Shown here: piece by piece, positions 10,966-23,457 of the stretch | How positions within the stretch are numbered: position 1 is the stretch's first letter | How the letters are laid out: each line of letters starts with the position of its first letter | Source: Isoetes taiwanensis | Taxonomy: Eukaryota > Streptophyta > Lycopodiopsida > Isoetales > Isoetaceae | Direction: 5' to 3' | Length of the DNA stretch: 64,000 bases | Assembly: GCA_021234155.1 (NCBI GenBank) | Contig: JAJEKV010000046.1 | Coordinates: 1,726,298 to 1,790,297, forward strand | Notes under the pieces: generated by a model | The model's input: the letters and a program-made list of their open reading frames with translations, nothing else | What the model was told of the DNA's origin: nothing | The model's database searches: none | Translations under genes and position numbers: made by a program

Positions 10966-13128
10966 GGCGGCTAGTCAATCTCACCAAAGCAGAGCCCTAA
11001 CCCAATCCTGAGGCAGCCTCGCGATGAAGGCCACAACAAAGGCGAGAGGGCTCACACCCGCCTAAAGCCCGACTCACAAGGGCATTCACCACGATGCGCG
11101 GTGCACCATCGCCACGAAGCACCCTAACCTTCGGTGGGGAAGTGAGCTCCATGTCCACGCCCAAATCGGCGCCATCGAGAACCCGGAGTAGAGACCACTT
11201 GCACGAAGGGGCGGTGTGTCATGAATAGCTAGCACCCGGTAACAAGACCGCACAAAACAAGAAGACACAACATCAGGATGAACCTTCCAAACCTGCACCA
11301 CCACATCATCTAGAGGGACTATAGGTATGTGTAGCGGAATACTCCCGCCACTTGTTCCCGGATAGCTTAGATCAATGCCCCCAAAGAAAAGCGAGCTCGA
11401 AGAACTCCCCACGAAGCTAGTGACCACCCCAATACCAATCCTCCAAGGTGAGCACAAACGGCTTCGCCTCCAAGCGAACTTCGTGATGGCCAAGCCCCAT
11501 CCTCCGGTGGGGGAGACACTTCCACCAAGCCACTTTAACAACCGCCCTTCATCATCCCGCCCCACACAAAATTTTGAACAATCTTATCCAAAGCACCAGA
11601 TCTTACCCTCGGGGCTAACATGGCGGATCTTTGTATACACATGAGTGCTACAAACCACTTGACTTGGCAATAGTGATCCTACCGCCATGGACAACTTGCT
11701 ACCCTTCCACCAATTGAGGTGTTTTACGCAGCCCCGCAAAATCTCATCCCACACCCTCCCCATGGAAACATCCCCTCCCAAGGGAATACCCAACAGACTT
11801 AGTACACACATTACCGGAAGCACCTTCCAAGGAATAGAGCCAAACAAGGGGAAGGCGGGTCATTTGGGCCCATAATCTTGAACATTTACCCCAATTCGGA
11901 AGAATGCCCGAGGCCAAGGAGAAAGTATCCAAGCAAACCCTTCACATTCGCAAATTCCTCTCTTATGCCACCAAGAAGAGGAAAGTGTCATCGGTGAACT
12001 GGTTAATAATCTGCTGGCTATCATCCTGCATCCGAAGCCCATCCACCACCCCCTCCTCCCGCTGCGGCCAAAACAACCGAGACGATTGCCTCGCCACAAT
12101 CATAAACAAAAGCGGTGCCAAAGGACACCCCCACGCACCCTCGCCTAAGGAAAAAAGAGGGCTTACCCAACGCACACCATCAGAAGGCGTCTTTGACCTA
12201 TGCAGCTTCATGATGTCTCACGTTAAGCGTGGACCACAGACCCAACGCTAACATCATGGCGGATAAGAAATCCCAACGGACACTATCGTAAGCTTTGGCA
12301 AAAGTCAAGCTTAAGATAGGCAATGCCTTGACCTGTTCTCCGGCCCAATAAAGGCCCTCATAAGCCGCGCAACAACATTAGTCAAAATGTTCCTCCCGAG
12401 GGGAACAAACCCGGACTACACCTTACTAATGGAAGAACTCAACACCGGCTTCAACTTCTGCCCGAGGGAGGGCTTTTCTTAATAATCTTATACCACAGGG
12501 AGGACAACAAGGTGATAGGCCTCCAATCATTAATAGTAGAAGGTGCTTAACCTTAGGAATCAAGGAAAATGTATACGGTATTCAAGATCCTATCCATTTG
12601 AGAAGGCTGTAGCAACTCAAAGGTACACCTGTACCTGAGACTCACCAGCCCACTCCCAATAAGTCACGAAAGAACTCCCATGGGGATGCCATCCAGCCCA
12701 GGACATTTATCCTTGGCCATGCACATACATGCCTCCGCTAAATCCCTCTGGAAAGCTCTGCTCCAAGCTCTCACGTTGTGAGGTGAGAATAGATGGCCCC
12801 AAAACAAGTTCTGCATCTCGCTCCATAGGGAAGAGTCTTATTTGTCACGAAAAAAACCGAGAAATGAGCATGCACATACCTCTGCAAATCAGCGGGATCC
12901 TCCAAAGTCCGGCCATCGAAGCAAAAGCAAGGGGCGCCATAGATCTTTGCATATCGCCATTTGCCTCTCCAGAAAAAGAACAACCGGCGAACTTGTGTCC
13001 CCCTCCTTCAACCAGGTAACGCGCCTCCTGCACTTTAACCTGCTCCAGAGCAACAATACGCTGCAACACTGCATTCTCCCTAATGCCATCAGAAGGCTGC
13101 GCCCGAATCTTCTCCAACTCCGGCGCAA
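10966..13128 (-). mobile_element. L1-type LINE, minus-strand copy
   Basis: Inverted relative of the copy at 17.3-20.5 kb; read on the minus strand it runs from 13128 to 10966. Translated blocks in order: EKIRAQPSDGIRENAVLQRI (13110), GLWRIPLICRGMCMLISRF (the linker before RT), RT-region fragments around 12700-12000, and the C-terminal zf-RVT-like block with WAWTWSSLPHRRLGC near 11130-11565. It is broken by many frameshifts, has internal deletions, and lacks the last 400 bp and the poly-A seen in the plus copy. It lies against SINE array A on its 3' side. Confidence 0.8.
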
Positions 13129-13955
13129 AAAATTAGTGGCTATTAATAGCCAAATGACGATTTTTTAGGGGGTCTGGACAATTTTTGCGGCGAATTTTAT
13201 GAAGGGGGGTTTCTTTTAAAAAAATAAAAAATAGCCATAGCTAAAACAAGTACTCCATTATTTTTTTAGGATTAGCCAAACTATTTTCCCCCTTTTCTAT
13301 AAAGAAAAAGGGATTAGCCTTGCTTTATATTACAATAATTACATATTAAATCATTAATAGCCAAACAAAAATGAATTCCTATTATAGACTTTTACACATC
13401 ACCACCTACCATCATCAATGATAGTAGTTTTTCAAACTATGCGTTTCTATTACATATACCATATATGCATCTTCAAAAAGGAATTGTAAGAGATGGCCAA
13501 TATCTCTCTAGATGCCCGAGTTGGTTGCATAATATATTCCTTCAAGGGTTAGAGATAAGTGCAATTTTATCACCATCTAGAAGATGTCATTGTATTGAAT
13601 GTTGTTCAGATCATGGATATTACAAGCTATGTAGTATATTGTGAGCTTTTGTTAAACGTTTTTTAATATTATTGTATATTTCTTGATTGTTGATTATTAT
13701 TTGTAATTGTAGTACATATATCTAAAGCTACAGTTGTTTTTTCCAGTTAGTAAAAATAACCAAATGAAAGTTTATAGTACTTAATTCAAAAGCTTCGTCA
13801 AGTCTAAGTACATATCTCTAATATATAATTGTAATATGGAGGATAAGGGGGCAGCTTAGGGGCACGTGGTATTGTTATAGAAGTTTTTTTTTTTTTTTGT
13901 TTAGAGTGGGACAGGTTAACGTTTGAGAATTTGACAGCTGGGGCTAACAGTAGCT
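13129..13955. other. AT-rich spacer
   Basis: No gene or element recognised. Several ATTAGCCAAA-like words recur (13140-13360), as they do at 17250-17300 beside the other LINE copy. There is a T14 run near 13890. Confidence 0.45.
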
Positions 13956-13957
13956 TC

Positions 13958-14095
13958 GGGAGCTTCTGGAAAGATCGAGAGGATCCTCGGAAGCTTCTGG
14001 AAAGATCGAGATAGAAAGCTGGTGTAGGTTCCGGAAGGGCCTATGACTATTGTTCGAGGAGCTTCTGGAATATGCAGCAATAGTATAAAAGAGTG
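13958..14095 (+). promoter_or_regulatory. Heat-shock-element cluster with TATA box
   Basis: Four heat-shock-element-like sites precede a TATA box. At 13988-14003 there is a perfect three-part site, GAAgcTTCtgGAA. At 13961-13973 and 14061-14070 there are copies of AGCTTCTGGAA, and at 14028-14037 TTCCGGAA. The first two lie in a repeated AGCTTCTGGAAAGATCGAGA. TATAAAAG follows at 14084-14091. HSF proteins bind alternating nGAAn units, so this is a plausible heat-inducible promoter on the plus strand. What it drives is unclear. The next coding sequence is the MORC fragment about 0.9 kb downstream, but the segment could equally be a solo LTR, as some copia LTRs carry such sites. Confidence 0.6.
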
Positions 14096-14959
14096 AGAGA
14101 CGGGGAGTTGGAACTCAGTTTGACGGGACGGCAGAGCAAATCTAACTGTTTGAGGCAGAGAGTGGGTTGGACAAAGTTGCCGGACTATCGTGTTGGTTTG
14201 ATGAGCGCCTGGACTGGGACTGTAGTTTTTGTTAGTTTTTGTTCTTCATACATATGAGGTAACCGGATGGTGGATGAGCCGCTCTGAATTGTGTCGTGTT
14301 TTGTTGCGTTTGTTTTCTGTTCTGTCTGATAATTTAAGGTGTTGGGCAGTGTTTTTGTTGCAGGAACCAGCATTCAATAGCATCTTAGGGGAATCCGAAC
14401 ATTGCTTAGTTAGATTTGCGGGACCGATATAAGATAAAGACGAACCACCTGTGGCATGGACATGGCATAAGAATAGTAGACATCAAAAAGAGTTTGGGTA
14501 CAACCCAATACAAAACAGATTCTGCCCAGATGGGCTCTATTCCGATGGCAATCCAGAAATTAAACCTCAGTTGAAGATCCAGACTAAAACGTTCAAGGGA
14601 AAAATTACCACTAGGCTTTAAAAAAGCATTCGAAGGAATGAAAAAGAAGCAGAGTCTAAACCTAGATCAGAATTCCAGAACCTTTGGATAAACCTTCAAT
14701 TATACCTTCTGTGATTCCAGCGTCAGAAATTTCTTCAACAAGATCAAGCAAAATTTCTGGCCCTTTGCTGACTCCCAATTAAAGCCGTGGATTTCAAAGG
14801 CTAGATATATTGGGAAGAAAAGAGTGATAAAACGGACCTGAAACATGACTCTGTTTTGCAAGTTGCGATCTGATTCTATCTGTTATAAATTTTCTTATAA
14901 ACTACATATTTCGGGCCGATGATTTTTAGCTCTTTATTTGCTACTGTTTCAGATGCTCC

Positions 14960-16240
14960 ACGTGCCAGTAATGGCATCTGGTAATTCAAATTTGATGGCG
15001 GGTCAAGCTGTAATTGACCTTTCCAGCGATGATGAAAACGAGAAACATGAACCGAGTGAAAGACTAAGTAGTGGCCAATGCCAAATTCAAGAAAAACTTC
15101 AGGAGGTCCGCAATTAGATAAACAGATTCTTGTGAAGACCAAAGAGGGGTATGTTGATAGGACTCAGACAGCTGCCGAAGCCCAACTGCCATCACAAGAC
15201 GGATCCATCCATGTAAAGAATGGGCATAAATGTGAATACTGGAATGAGTAATTTGGTTCTGCATACTAACCTTTGCATTATGAATTCAGGGTAAACACGG
15301 CAAGAACGTTTGCAGACATTTTTGGAGTGCTGGCGATTATGATGCAAAAATTGCAAAAATCTGTCCCTCAAGGTACTTAAAGACAATTTTTAGGCCTGTA
15401 TGTAAAGCTCTGTTGCAACCAAACTAGTGGCTGGGTTATTGAATGGAATTAGGTTTTGCATAGAAATGCATGTGATATAGCTTGAAGGTCTTTGAGATCA
15501 TGTTACAGTTTTATCGATAACATCTCTCCTCTTAAATCGGAACAAAAAAAGGTTACGTCATTTGTTGAAAGCCTAACCCTGAACGTAATGGTTTGTATTC
15601 ACTGTCTTTGTATTTCTAATAGCACTATCTCCAATGCAACTTCCTACAAATGGGCTCTTGGAGGTACTGAATGCTAATATAGTATATAGCATTTGTTTTC
15701 CTATTGAAGATTCATGTGTAGGTCATGGACAACAACAATGCAGTTTTGAATGTATAATACCCTTTTTCTAAAAAGTCACAGCTTGCAGTGGTAGAATTAT
15801 GTACCCTTTATATTATTTTTGTCAAAAGCTAGTGCTAAGTACCGTACTTGATGTATGAGCAGCAATTGCAGAGATGTTGGACAATGCCGTTGATGAGGTT
15901 GGAATCTATAGTCATAATTTTCCTCTCGTATTTTCTATTCATTTCTTAAGGTCTGCAAATGCATACACAGGTTTCCAGTGGAGCGACTTTTGTGAAGGTT
16001 GACAAAATTATAAATCCTCGCGATGGAACTCCTGCTTTGCTCTTTCAAGGTTTTTAATATGCATATCAATGTACAGGATTAAAGATTTTCTGTTATTCAC
16101 ATATCTCCATTATAGATGATGGAGATGGGATGGACCCAGAAAATATAAGACAATGCATGAGTTTGGGTTGCTCCCGTAAAGCTAGAAATGCAATGAGAAC
16201 CTTACATTCATGTTCTTTGGATCATTTGACGACAGTGGAA
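14960..16240 (+). pseudogene. MORC family GHKL ATPase (CRT1/MORC-like), truncated
   Basis: Spliced exons give the N-terminal part of a plant MORC ATPase. A leading piece has VIDLSSDDENE (about 15010). HGKNVCRHFWSAGDYDAK (15290-15370) matches the family's FWKAGDY box. SNATSYKWALG lies at 15635-15668. AIAEMLDNAVDE (15863-15898) is GHKL motif I with the Mg-binding Asn. SSGATFVKVDKIINPRDGTPALLFQ lies at 15971-16048, and DDGDGMDPENIRQCMSLGCSRKA (16115-16185) is motif II. Introns between these have GT-AG ends and correct phase. The expected continuation (IGQYGNGFK, motif III, and the coiled coil) is absent; after RKA the frame reads unrelated sequence to a stop. MORCs act in gene silencing and immunity. 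This copy cannot be a full ATPase. It sits between the two inverted LINE copies. Confidence 0.8.
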
Positions 16241-16350
16241 ATGTCCACTTCCTATAAATGGACCGACGTCCAAAGTCAATTCATAAATATACAATCATAG
16301 TGGAGTTTGCTTTTGTTACTCTTTTGTAGAATTTTATTGGCAGTTGCATT

Positions 16351-16698
16351 GTGATGCTTAAATTTCATACTTCCTGCTCTAAATCTACCGATAGGTTTTG
16401 CAGCCTTAAATGCAGATCCATATCTCATCGTCTCAAGGCATTGATCAGAAAAAGAAATATTATCAGAGATAACGAAGATAAAACACTACGTTGGTCTCTT
16501 CTGCAGAATCCAAAATCAAAGCTGCCACTTAACACAAAAAATCCCTACATTGGAGAGCTTCAAGATGCATTAAATCTGTTGAAAGATTGCTTCGAGCTCT
16601 ACATAGATCAAGAAACAAAGACTGAGAAGATATCACATGTGGTTTACAGTGGGTATTCGAGCACAGATGTATGGATTATACAGGTTTTTACACAGTAA
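16351..16698 (+). CDS. Unidentified 115-codon ORF downstream of the MORC fragment
   Basis: Open from an ATG at 16351 to a stop at 16698. The translation starts with a Cys-containing stretch, then is basic (RLKALIRKRN), then has a helical segment (YIGELQDALNLLKDCFELY). I do not recognise it. It does not match the part of MORC that should follow motif II. It could be an exon of another gene or random open sequence; low confidence. Confidence 0.3.
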   Translation: MMLKFHTSCSKSTDRFCSLKCRSISHRLKALIRKRNIIRDNEDKTLRWSLLQNPKSKLPLNTKNPYIGELQDALNLLKDCFELYIDQETKTEKISHVVYSGYSSTDVWIIQVFTQ

Positions 16699-16699
16699 A

Positions 16700-17344
16700 T
16701 TTGGAGGTCTGCAATTGTAAAAAGATTCATTTGCAGGTGTACAAAGATACATTTTTATTGTTCATAATCCTCAAAATTCATTTGTAATTGTACATAGATT
16801 CATTCTTATTGTTCGTAATCCTTAGACAATGTTTGTGTCTTTTGATTCATTTTATTGTTCAACAGGTATTAATAAACCCTGATTAAGTAAGAATTTTCTC
16901 TAGTGTGTTGTCTCCAAAATCGTTCCGTTCTTCTAAGAAGCCCCTCTTTTATGAGGCACTAAACCCCTTGATTAAGGGCTCAAATGGAACTCTCTAGCCA
17001 AACCATAAACTTGGCACCTAATCGATCCCTAGTTTGATATATTGTTATTTGCTTCTAACTTTCTTTGTATAAACAATGAATGTGTTCCTTGGCGAAGTTG
17101 GCTTCCTTTTCTCTAAGCAGGCATTATCAAACGTTGGACTTTAATAGTGGGTCTAACTGCACAGGTTTGAACTAAAGAAATGTTTGCGGCGGCCTTGGCC
17201 GCCGCGATAAATTTCTTGTAAATATAATGGTAATAATAACTTTAGCCAAATGTATATTATAAAGTACTGTAAAATTTTGAAAAATAGCCAAACTATTTTT
17301 TATGGAAAAATATATAGCATGCTTACTTTTTCCCTGATTACCCT
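16700..17344. other. Spacer with a GC palindrome
   Basis: No gene recognised. At 17187-17206 lies a perfect palindrome GCGGCGGCC-TT-GGCCGCCGC, and the stem is extended by outer AAGAAAT/ATTTCTT arms (17175-17218). The region joins the MORC fragment to the plus-strand LINE. Confidence 0.5.
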
Positions 17345-20300
17345 CAGGTTGTGTCCAGTCAGGGTGCGGTTGCCTTTCGGCCCTCTAGGACGGTGTTAAA
17401 GAATCGAACGCGACTTCAGGCTGATCACCAGTTTTCGGCGGGGAGTTGTGGCTTGATACCTTTTCATCTCACGAAGGGTATGTACGGTATGGTGGCTGCG
17501 TTGGCCGAGGGTGGCGTGTTGCCAAAGGTCTTTGGTAGGTAGCGTGCGGCGGCCAGGGCGGCGGGAGTTGCATGGTCTCTATCGAGTTGGAGAAGATTCG
17601 GCGCAACCTTCCGATGGCATTAGGGGAGAATGCGGTGTTGCGGCGTATTGTTGCTGGAGGCGGGTTAAAGTGCAGGAGGCGCGTGTGAAGGCTGCCCCAC
17701 CGGTTGAAGGAGGGGGACACAAGTTAAACCGGTGTTCTTCGAGGAAGGCTAAGGGCGTGGCGATCATAGATCTATGGCATCCCTTGCTTTGCGATGGCCG
17801 GACTTTGGAGGATCCCGCTGATTTGCAGAGGTATGTGCATGCTCATTTCTCGTGGTTTTTCGCGACAAAGACACTCTTCCCTATGAGCAGGAGATGCGGG
17901 GAACTTGTTTTGGGGGTCTGTTAAGCCATCTATTACGGCCACCAAAGATGAGAGCTTGGGCGGGAGCTCTCGTAGAGGATTTAGCGGAGGCATGTATGTG
18001 CATGGCCAAGGATAAATGTCCTGGGCTGGATGGCATCCCCGCGGGAGTTCTTTCGGACTTATTGGGAGTGGGCTGGTGAGTCCGTGTACCGTGTGTACCT
18101 TGAGTTGCTACGATCTTCTCAAATGGATAGGATCTTGAATACCGCATGCATTTCCTTGATTCCTAAGGTTAAGCAGCCTTCTACTATTAATGATTGGAGG
18201 CCTATCTCCTTGTTGTCCCTGTGTATAAGATTATTGCGAAAGCCCCCGGCAAGAGAAGTTGAAGCCGGTGTTGAGTTCGGGAGGAACATTTTGACTAATG
18301 TTTTGCTGCGGCTTATGAGGGCCTTTATTGGGCCGGAGAATAGGTCAAAGGCATTGCCTATCTTAAGCTTGACTTTGCCAAAGCTACGATAGTGTCCGTT
18401 GGGATTTCTTGCCCGCCATGATGTTAGCGTTGAGCTGTGGTCCACGCTTAATGAGAGACGATCATGAAGCCGCATAGGTCGGCCACGGGCCACGATGGTG
18501 TGCGAGGGGTGAGCCCTCGCCTTTTCTCCTTAAGGGGAGGGGGTCGCCGTGGGTGCCCTTTGGGCGTTTTTGTTCACGATTGTGGCGGAGGCACTTGTCT
18601 CTCGCTTGTTTTGGCTGCAGTGGAGGAGGGGTGGTGGATGGGCGGATGCGGATGATAGCTTGGCCAGATTATTAACCGCCCGATGACACTTTCCCTCTTC
18701 TTGGTGGCGTAAGAGAGGAATTTGGCGAATGTGAAGGGTTTCTTTGGATACTTTCTCCTTGGCCCGGGCATTCTTCTGAATTGGGGTAAATGCTCCGCAT
18801 TATGGGCCCAGTGACTCCGCCTTCCCTTGTTTGGCTCTATTCCCTGGAAGGTGCTTCGGGTAATGTGTACTAAAGCTGTTGGGTATTCCCTTGAGGGGAT
18901 GTTTCCATGGGGAGGGTGTGGGATGAGATTTTGCAGGGGGTTGCGAAACACCCTCAATTGGTGGAAGGGTAGCAAGTTGTCCATGGCGGTAGGGATCACT
19001 ATTGCCAAGTCATTAGTTTGTAGCACTCATGTGTATACAAGACATCTGCGATGTTAGCTCCCCGAGGGTAAGATATGTGCTTTGGATAAGATTGTTCGAA
19101 ATTTTGTGTGGGGCGGAGATGATGAAGGGGCGGTTGTTAAAGTGGCTTGGTGGAAGTGTCTCCCCAGGGAGGAGGATGGGGGCTTGGCCATTCTGGATTT
19201 GCACTTTGCATAGTAAGGTGTTAGTCTCCAAGTTTGTTTGGAGCATTCTCGCAGATGGAGCATCTTCTCTCCGGGTGCTGGTGTTGTTATTTGCGATCTC
19301 TTTGCCACAGCGGCGTTTGGAAGCCGTATGTGCATGTGGAGTTGCGCTGGGCACTGTTGTATGGTCTCCGGCCTTTTCCACATGCATCCCCTTTTCTCAT
19401 GGGGGTGTTGCGGGCTTGGGAGCATGTGCGTGTGCTCTTCCAGCTAGATTATGCCTCAGTTTATCACCACTCTTCTCCTTTCTTGTGGGTTCCTCTACCC
19501 CTTGCGCACTTGCCCTTGGCTGCCACCGTGCATGCTCGGACGCAAGCCCGTTGGAGGCGAGCTGCTGTGCTCACCTTGGAGGATTGGTATTGGGGTGGTC
19601 AGCTAGCTTCGTGGGAGTTCTTTCGAGCTCGCTTTCGCCTGAGGGGCATTGATCGGGCTATCTGGGAACAAGTGGCGGGGAGTATTCCGCTACACATACC
19701 TATAGTCCCTCAGGATGATGTGGTGGTGCAGGTTTGGAAGGTTCGTCCGGATGTTGTGTCTTCTTGTTTTGTGCGGTCTTGTTACTGGGTGCTAGCTATT
19801 CATGACACACTGCCCCCTTCAGGCAAGTGGTCTCTGCAGCTTCCGGGTTCTCGATGGCGCTCGATTTGGACGTGGACATGGAGCTCACTTCCCCCACCGA
19901 AGGTTAGGGTGCTTCTGTGGCAGGTGGTGCACATTTGCATCGTGGTGAATGCCCTTGTGAGTCGATTTAGGCGGGTGTGAGCCCTAAAACGCCCTTGTTG
20001 TGGCCTTCATCGCGAGGCGTGGAGCATTATGCGGTTTTATGCCCTCACTTGCTTGGTACACGGGGGGATTGGGTTAGGGCTCTGTTTCAGGTGAGATTGA
20101 CTAGCCAACGATTCTTTGCTTCATGTGTATCCCCGGTGCTTGGCCCTCTTGCGGCAGCAAAGCCTTGCATCTGTCGTGGCTTGGTTGGTGTGGCTGATTT
20201 GGAAGGCGGCGGCGGTTGTGGATCTTCGGGGGATTCAGCAGTCTGCAGCCTCTCATTCCTCGACTCGGTACAAGCTATTTCAAATCTTTCGCGTGTTCCG

Positions 20301-20515
20301 GGATTAGTAGAGAAGTTTGCCATTTACGGGACTTCTTGGGTGTTGTAAATGGTGATGGTCGGTTTATGCAAAGAAAGGAGTTGCAGCTTTTTCGTGAGTT
20401 TGTTGTGGAGTGTCGAGGTATCATTTGTCTCTTTGGGGGGCGTTCTCCTTCCTCCTCACTTGCTTTGTAACATTACCATTCTTTTAATATATTGATGACA
20501 CAGTTCTTCAAAAAA
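17345..20515 (+). mobile_element. L1-type LINE, plus-strand copy with A-rich 3' end
   Basis: Collinear L1 blocks on the plus strand. A linker before RT reads LWHPLLCDGRTLEDPADLQRY (17770-17830). RT-related motifs follow: CPGLDGIPAGVLSDL (18018-18060), LIPKVKQPSTINDWRPISLL (18155-18215) and a decayed palm. The C-terminal zf-RVT part (WTWTWSSLPPPKVRVLLWQ) is at 19870-19925, and the tail ends at 20505-20515 in a short A run. Frameshifts break every block. A similar copy lies inverted at 10.97-13.13 kb. The 5' part (endonuclease) is missing. Its poly-A is followed at once by SINE array B. Confidence 0.82.
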
Positions 20516-20527
20516 AAAATATATATA

Positions 20528-21617
20528 TTACATATTCTAAAATCTTAGGCAAAGCCGTATAAAGGTTCGATATTCCCTCAAAACCTTAGGCGAAATCGTA
20601 TTTCATATTTCAAAATCATGGGTGCCTCCAATCATAAATGACTATAAGCAAAACGAGAGGTGCCCAGAGGCTCCAACGTACGATCTGGGTCGTAGGATCA
20701 GCGAATCCGACGACTGTGGTAGTCCAAGGTGCACCTCATTTAGAATATGTAGCAAAATAACAGGGGGTCCCAGGGGGATTTGATATGGATGTAAAAATAA
20801 CAATTCCTGAAACCATAGACCATATATCCCTAAAACAATTGAATGAGTTGTTATAAAAAAAAAACATAGATTTAAAATAAAAAATAATCGCATTAACTCA
20901 CTAGTTACATTGGTTAAAGTAGTCTTATTAGGACATTGAGTTATTTTGGTAGAGGTTCAATTCCCCGTATTTTATATTCTAAAATCTTAGGCAAAGCCAT
21001 ATAGAGGTTTGATATTCCCTCAAAACCTTAGGCGAAATCGTATTTCATATTTCAAAATCATAGGCGCCTCCAATCATAAATGACTATAGTAACAGGGGAT
21101 TCCAAGGGGATTTGATATGGATGTAAAAATAACAATTCCTGAAACCATAGACCATATATCCCTCAAACAATTGAATGGGTTGTTATAAAAAAAAAAAACA
21201 TAGATTCAAAACAAAAAATAATCACATTAACTCACTAGTTACATTGATTAAAGTAGTCTTATTAGGACATTAAGTTATTTTGGTAGAGGTTCAAGTCCGC
21301 GTATTTTATATTCTAAAATCTTAGGCAAAGCCGTATAGAGGTTCGATATTCCCTCAAAACCTTAGGCAAAATCGCATTTCATATTTCAAAATCATAGGCG
21401 CCTCCAATCATACATGACTATAAACGAAACGAGAGGTGCCCAGAGGCCCTAACATACGATCTGGGCCATAGGATCGACGAATCCGACGACTGTGGTACTT
21501 CAGGGTGCACCTCGTTTATAATATGTAGGGGTTCCAGGGGGATTTGATATGGATGTAAAAATAAGAATTCCTGAAACCATAGACCATATATCCCTAGAAC
21601 AATTGAATGAGTTGTTA
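20528..21617 (+). repeat. SINE-like tandem array B
   Basis: Same unit family as at 9.9-11.0 kb, same orientation. It starts inside a unit (CATATTCTAAAATCTTAGGC), then has box A variants TAACTCACTAGTTACATTG at about 20894 and 21219, each followed by a box B (GGTTCAATTCC and GGTTCAAGTCC at about 20955 and 21288). The middle unit is shortened. Some units carry an insertion ATGTAGCAAAATAACAGGG between the GC-rich block and the 3' part; others read ATGTAG directly into GGGTTCCAG. It ends in an A22 run that borders the Penelope-like element. Confidence 0.75.
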
Positions 21618-23312
21618 AAAAAAAAAAAAAAAAAAAAACCTTTAAAACCCACGGTGATCGTCCAACAGGCCCGGATCTATTACCTAAGTACAGTCTTTGC
21701 AAGAAAGTACCAAGGTACAATTGGCAGCCCAAGACTTAAAACAGGTATACTCTAAGCCAAGGCCATGTAATGGAATCCAAGTACGCTAAATGCCAATATA
21801 TTAAATACCATTTCCAAAAAATACATATTCAAGTATTTCTAAGAAGATCCAAACTAAGATTTACCTTAGATTTCGGCAACATTAATACATATATTCATGC
21901 TATTTTTCTTACAGTAGCATTTGAAAAAAAGTAATGTCTAAGTTGTCAATAGATCAGAATATCTTGTAGAATTGTCTTCAAGCATATAACCAAATTGGCT
22001 GTCCATGTCCAATAGCTTCATATAGAATACATAGACAAGTAGCAAGGAAGCCTGTTACCTGCAGTAGAACCAGAGGTTAGTTAGCCAAATGGGTAAAAAC
22101 CTAAGCTACTAGCAGGTGTCATGGGCTTCCTTGAGGTTATCCCCCATCACCTTGCTATTATTCAATTGAAAAACATCATCCTATATTAACTAGACATCCT
22201 AAACCTTGATAACTTTATTTGCCAATGCCTTTGTTACCCTTACTCAGATCTGGGATGCCCGACATCTTCAATGTCCCTTTAAACTAATGATAGCATACTC
22301 AGTTCTATGTGTAATCATGTTAGATCTAGATCAACAATAATGTAATTTACAACCTATGCAAATCTACAAAACTTGTGCAAATCTTCTAAAATTATGATGA
22401 TCAGCTGCTGTTATAAATCCGCCCAACTTCCCATTTAATAGCATGATTAACCACTTTAAATAATGCTCATAACTTATCCCGATATCCTGCAGTAATCCAT
22501 TAGATCTAAATCCTGAAATAGGCAAGCATATTTATCCACCAGATACTTCAGATGTGGACCATATCCATCCAACATTATGAATTAACAAAATATATTCAAA
22601 CCTTAGATTGACGTGCAGCTGGTGCCATCTCCACAGCTGCGTATCTGCTCGATTCTTCATTTGTGATCTGCCTATTGCTCCTGGCTCCATCTCCACAGTT
22701 GTAGGTCATAGGATTGTCTTCCACCATAATTGCTGGTCTATCACCTTGTGCATTGCATTTTACCATAACATTGGCTGCTCCTTCATCAATGTTACTACTG
22801 ACCTTTTGCTTATCAGTAGCATTGCTGCCCTTCACTGCAGAACTCCTAAATTGAAAAATCTTCTTAACACTACTCTCCTTTTCATCTGCCATTCTTTTCC
22901 TAGTGGCCATGTTAAGATCCCCCTTCTTTCTTGTCATGGCTAAATCTGGGAGCAGCCTAAGGCCGCTTGCAAATGATGTATCCTTCTTGTGCTGTGTCCT
23001 TCTTTATAGAAACATCAAACCCTAGAAGGATGTACCTATTACCGTCATGTTTTGGGGCCATCCCATCTCCACCCAGCTATGGTCGTAGGCATGTCCTTAA
23101 CCGATGCCAGCCATATCTACCGGTCTCCACATGCTCGTTCACATTCGCAATCTCCAACTGTCTGCCCTAGAAATCGCCATTTCCAAAACTTCTGTATATT
23201 ATTTATCTTTATCATTTTAAATAACCTCCACCATTACGACCTTTCATCAAATTTTTATCTATCTAGACCCTTAGCCAAACTCATGCCATGGTCCAACATA
23301 ACATCATATTTT
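21618..23312 (-). repeat. LTR-like direct repeat, 3' copy of the Penelope-like element
   Basis: Partner of 27515-29191. It begins directly in the A-rich end of SINE array B. Just outside its inner edge the word GACCCTTAGCC...CTCATGCCATGGTC is repeated (about 23268-23300 and 23329-23355), so the internal junction is itself a short duplication. Confidence 0.8.
22596..22937 (-). CDS. Small basic ORF inside the terminal repeat
   Basis: 113 codons from ATG at 22937 (MTRKKGDLNMATRKRMADEK) to the stop at 22596. The N-terminus is Lys/Arg-rich and the rest hydrophilic. I do not recognise a domain. The other repeat copy has the same start region (about 28822) but is frameshifted. In the 5' copy it would be the first frame read by a minus-strand transcript, so it could be a leader peptide or ORF1 start. 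It could also be chance. Confidence 0.35.
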   Translation of the reverse strand: MTRKKGDLNMATRKRMADEKESSVKKIFQFRSSAVKGSNATDKQKVSSNIDEGAANVMVKCNAQGDRPAIMVEDNPMTYNCGDGARSNRQITNEESSRYAAVEMAPAARQSKV

Positions 23313-23457
23313 TATTTTCTACTATTTTGACCCTTAGCCCATCTCATGCCATGGTCAAATTAAGTACAATATCTTATAATAAAAAACCTTGCCTCCTTCC
23401 GTAGGTCGGGTGGCCAAGATATGCTGTCATATAGAATGCAAGGTATCAACAAGGAGA

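Noticed and set aside
21618-23312. Hammerhead ribozyme in the Penelope-like terminal repeat
   Set aside because: Such ribozymes are known in Penelope-like elements, but I looked for CUGANGA with a matching GAAA core on both strands and did not find a fitting pair.
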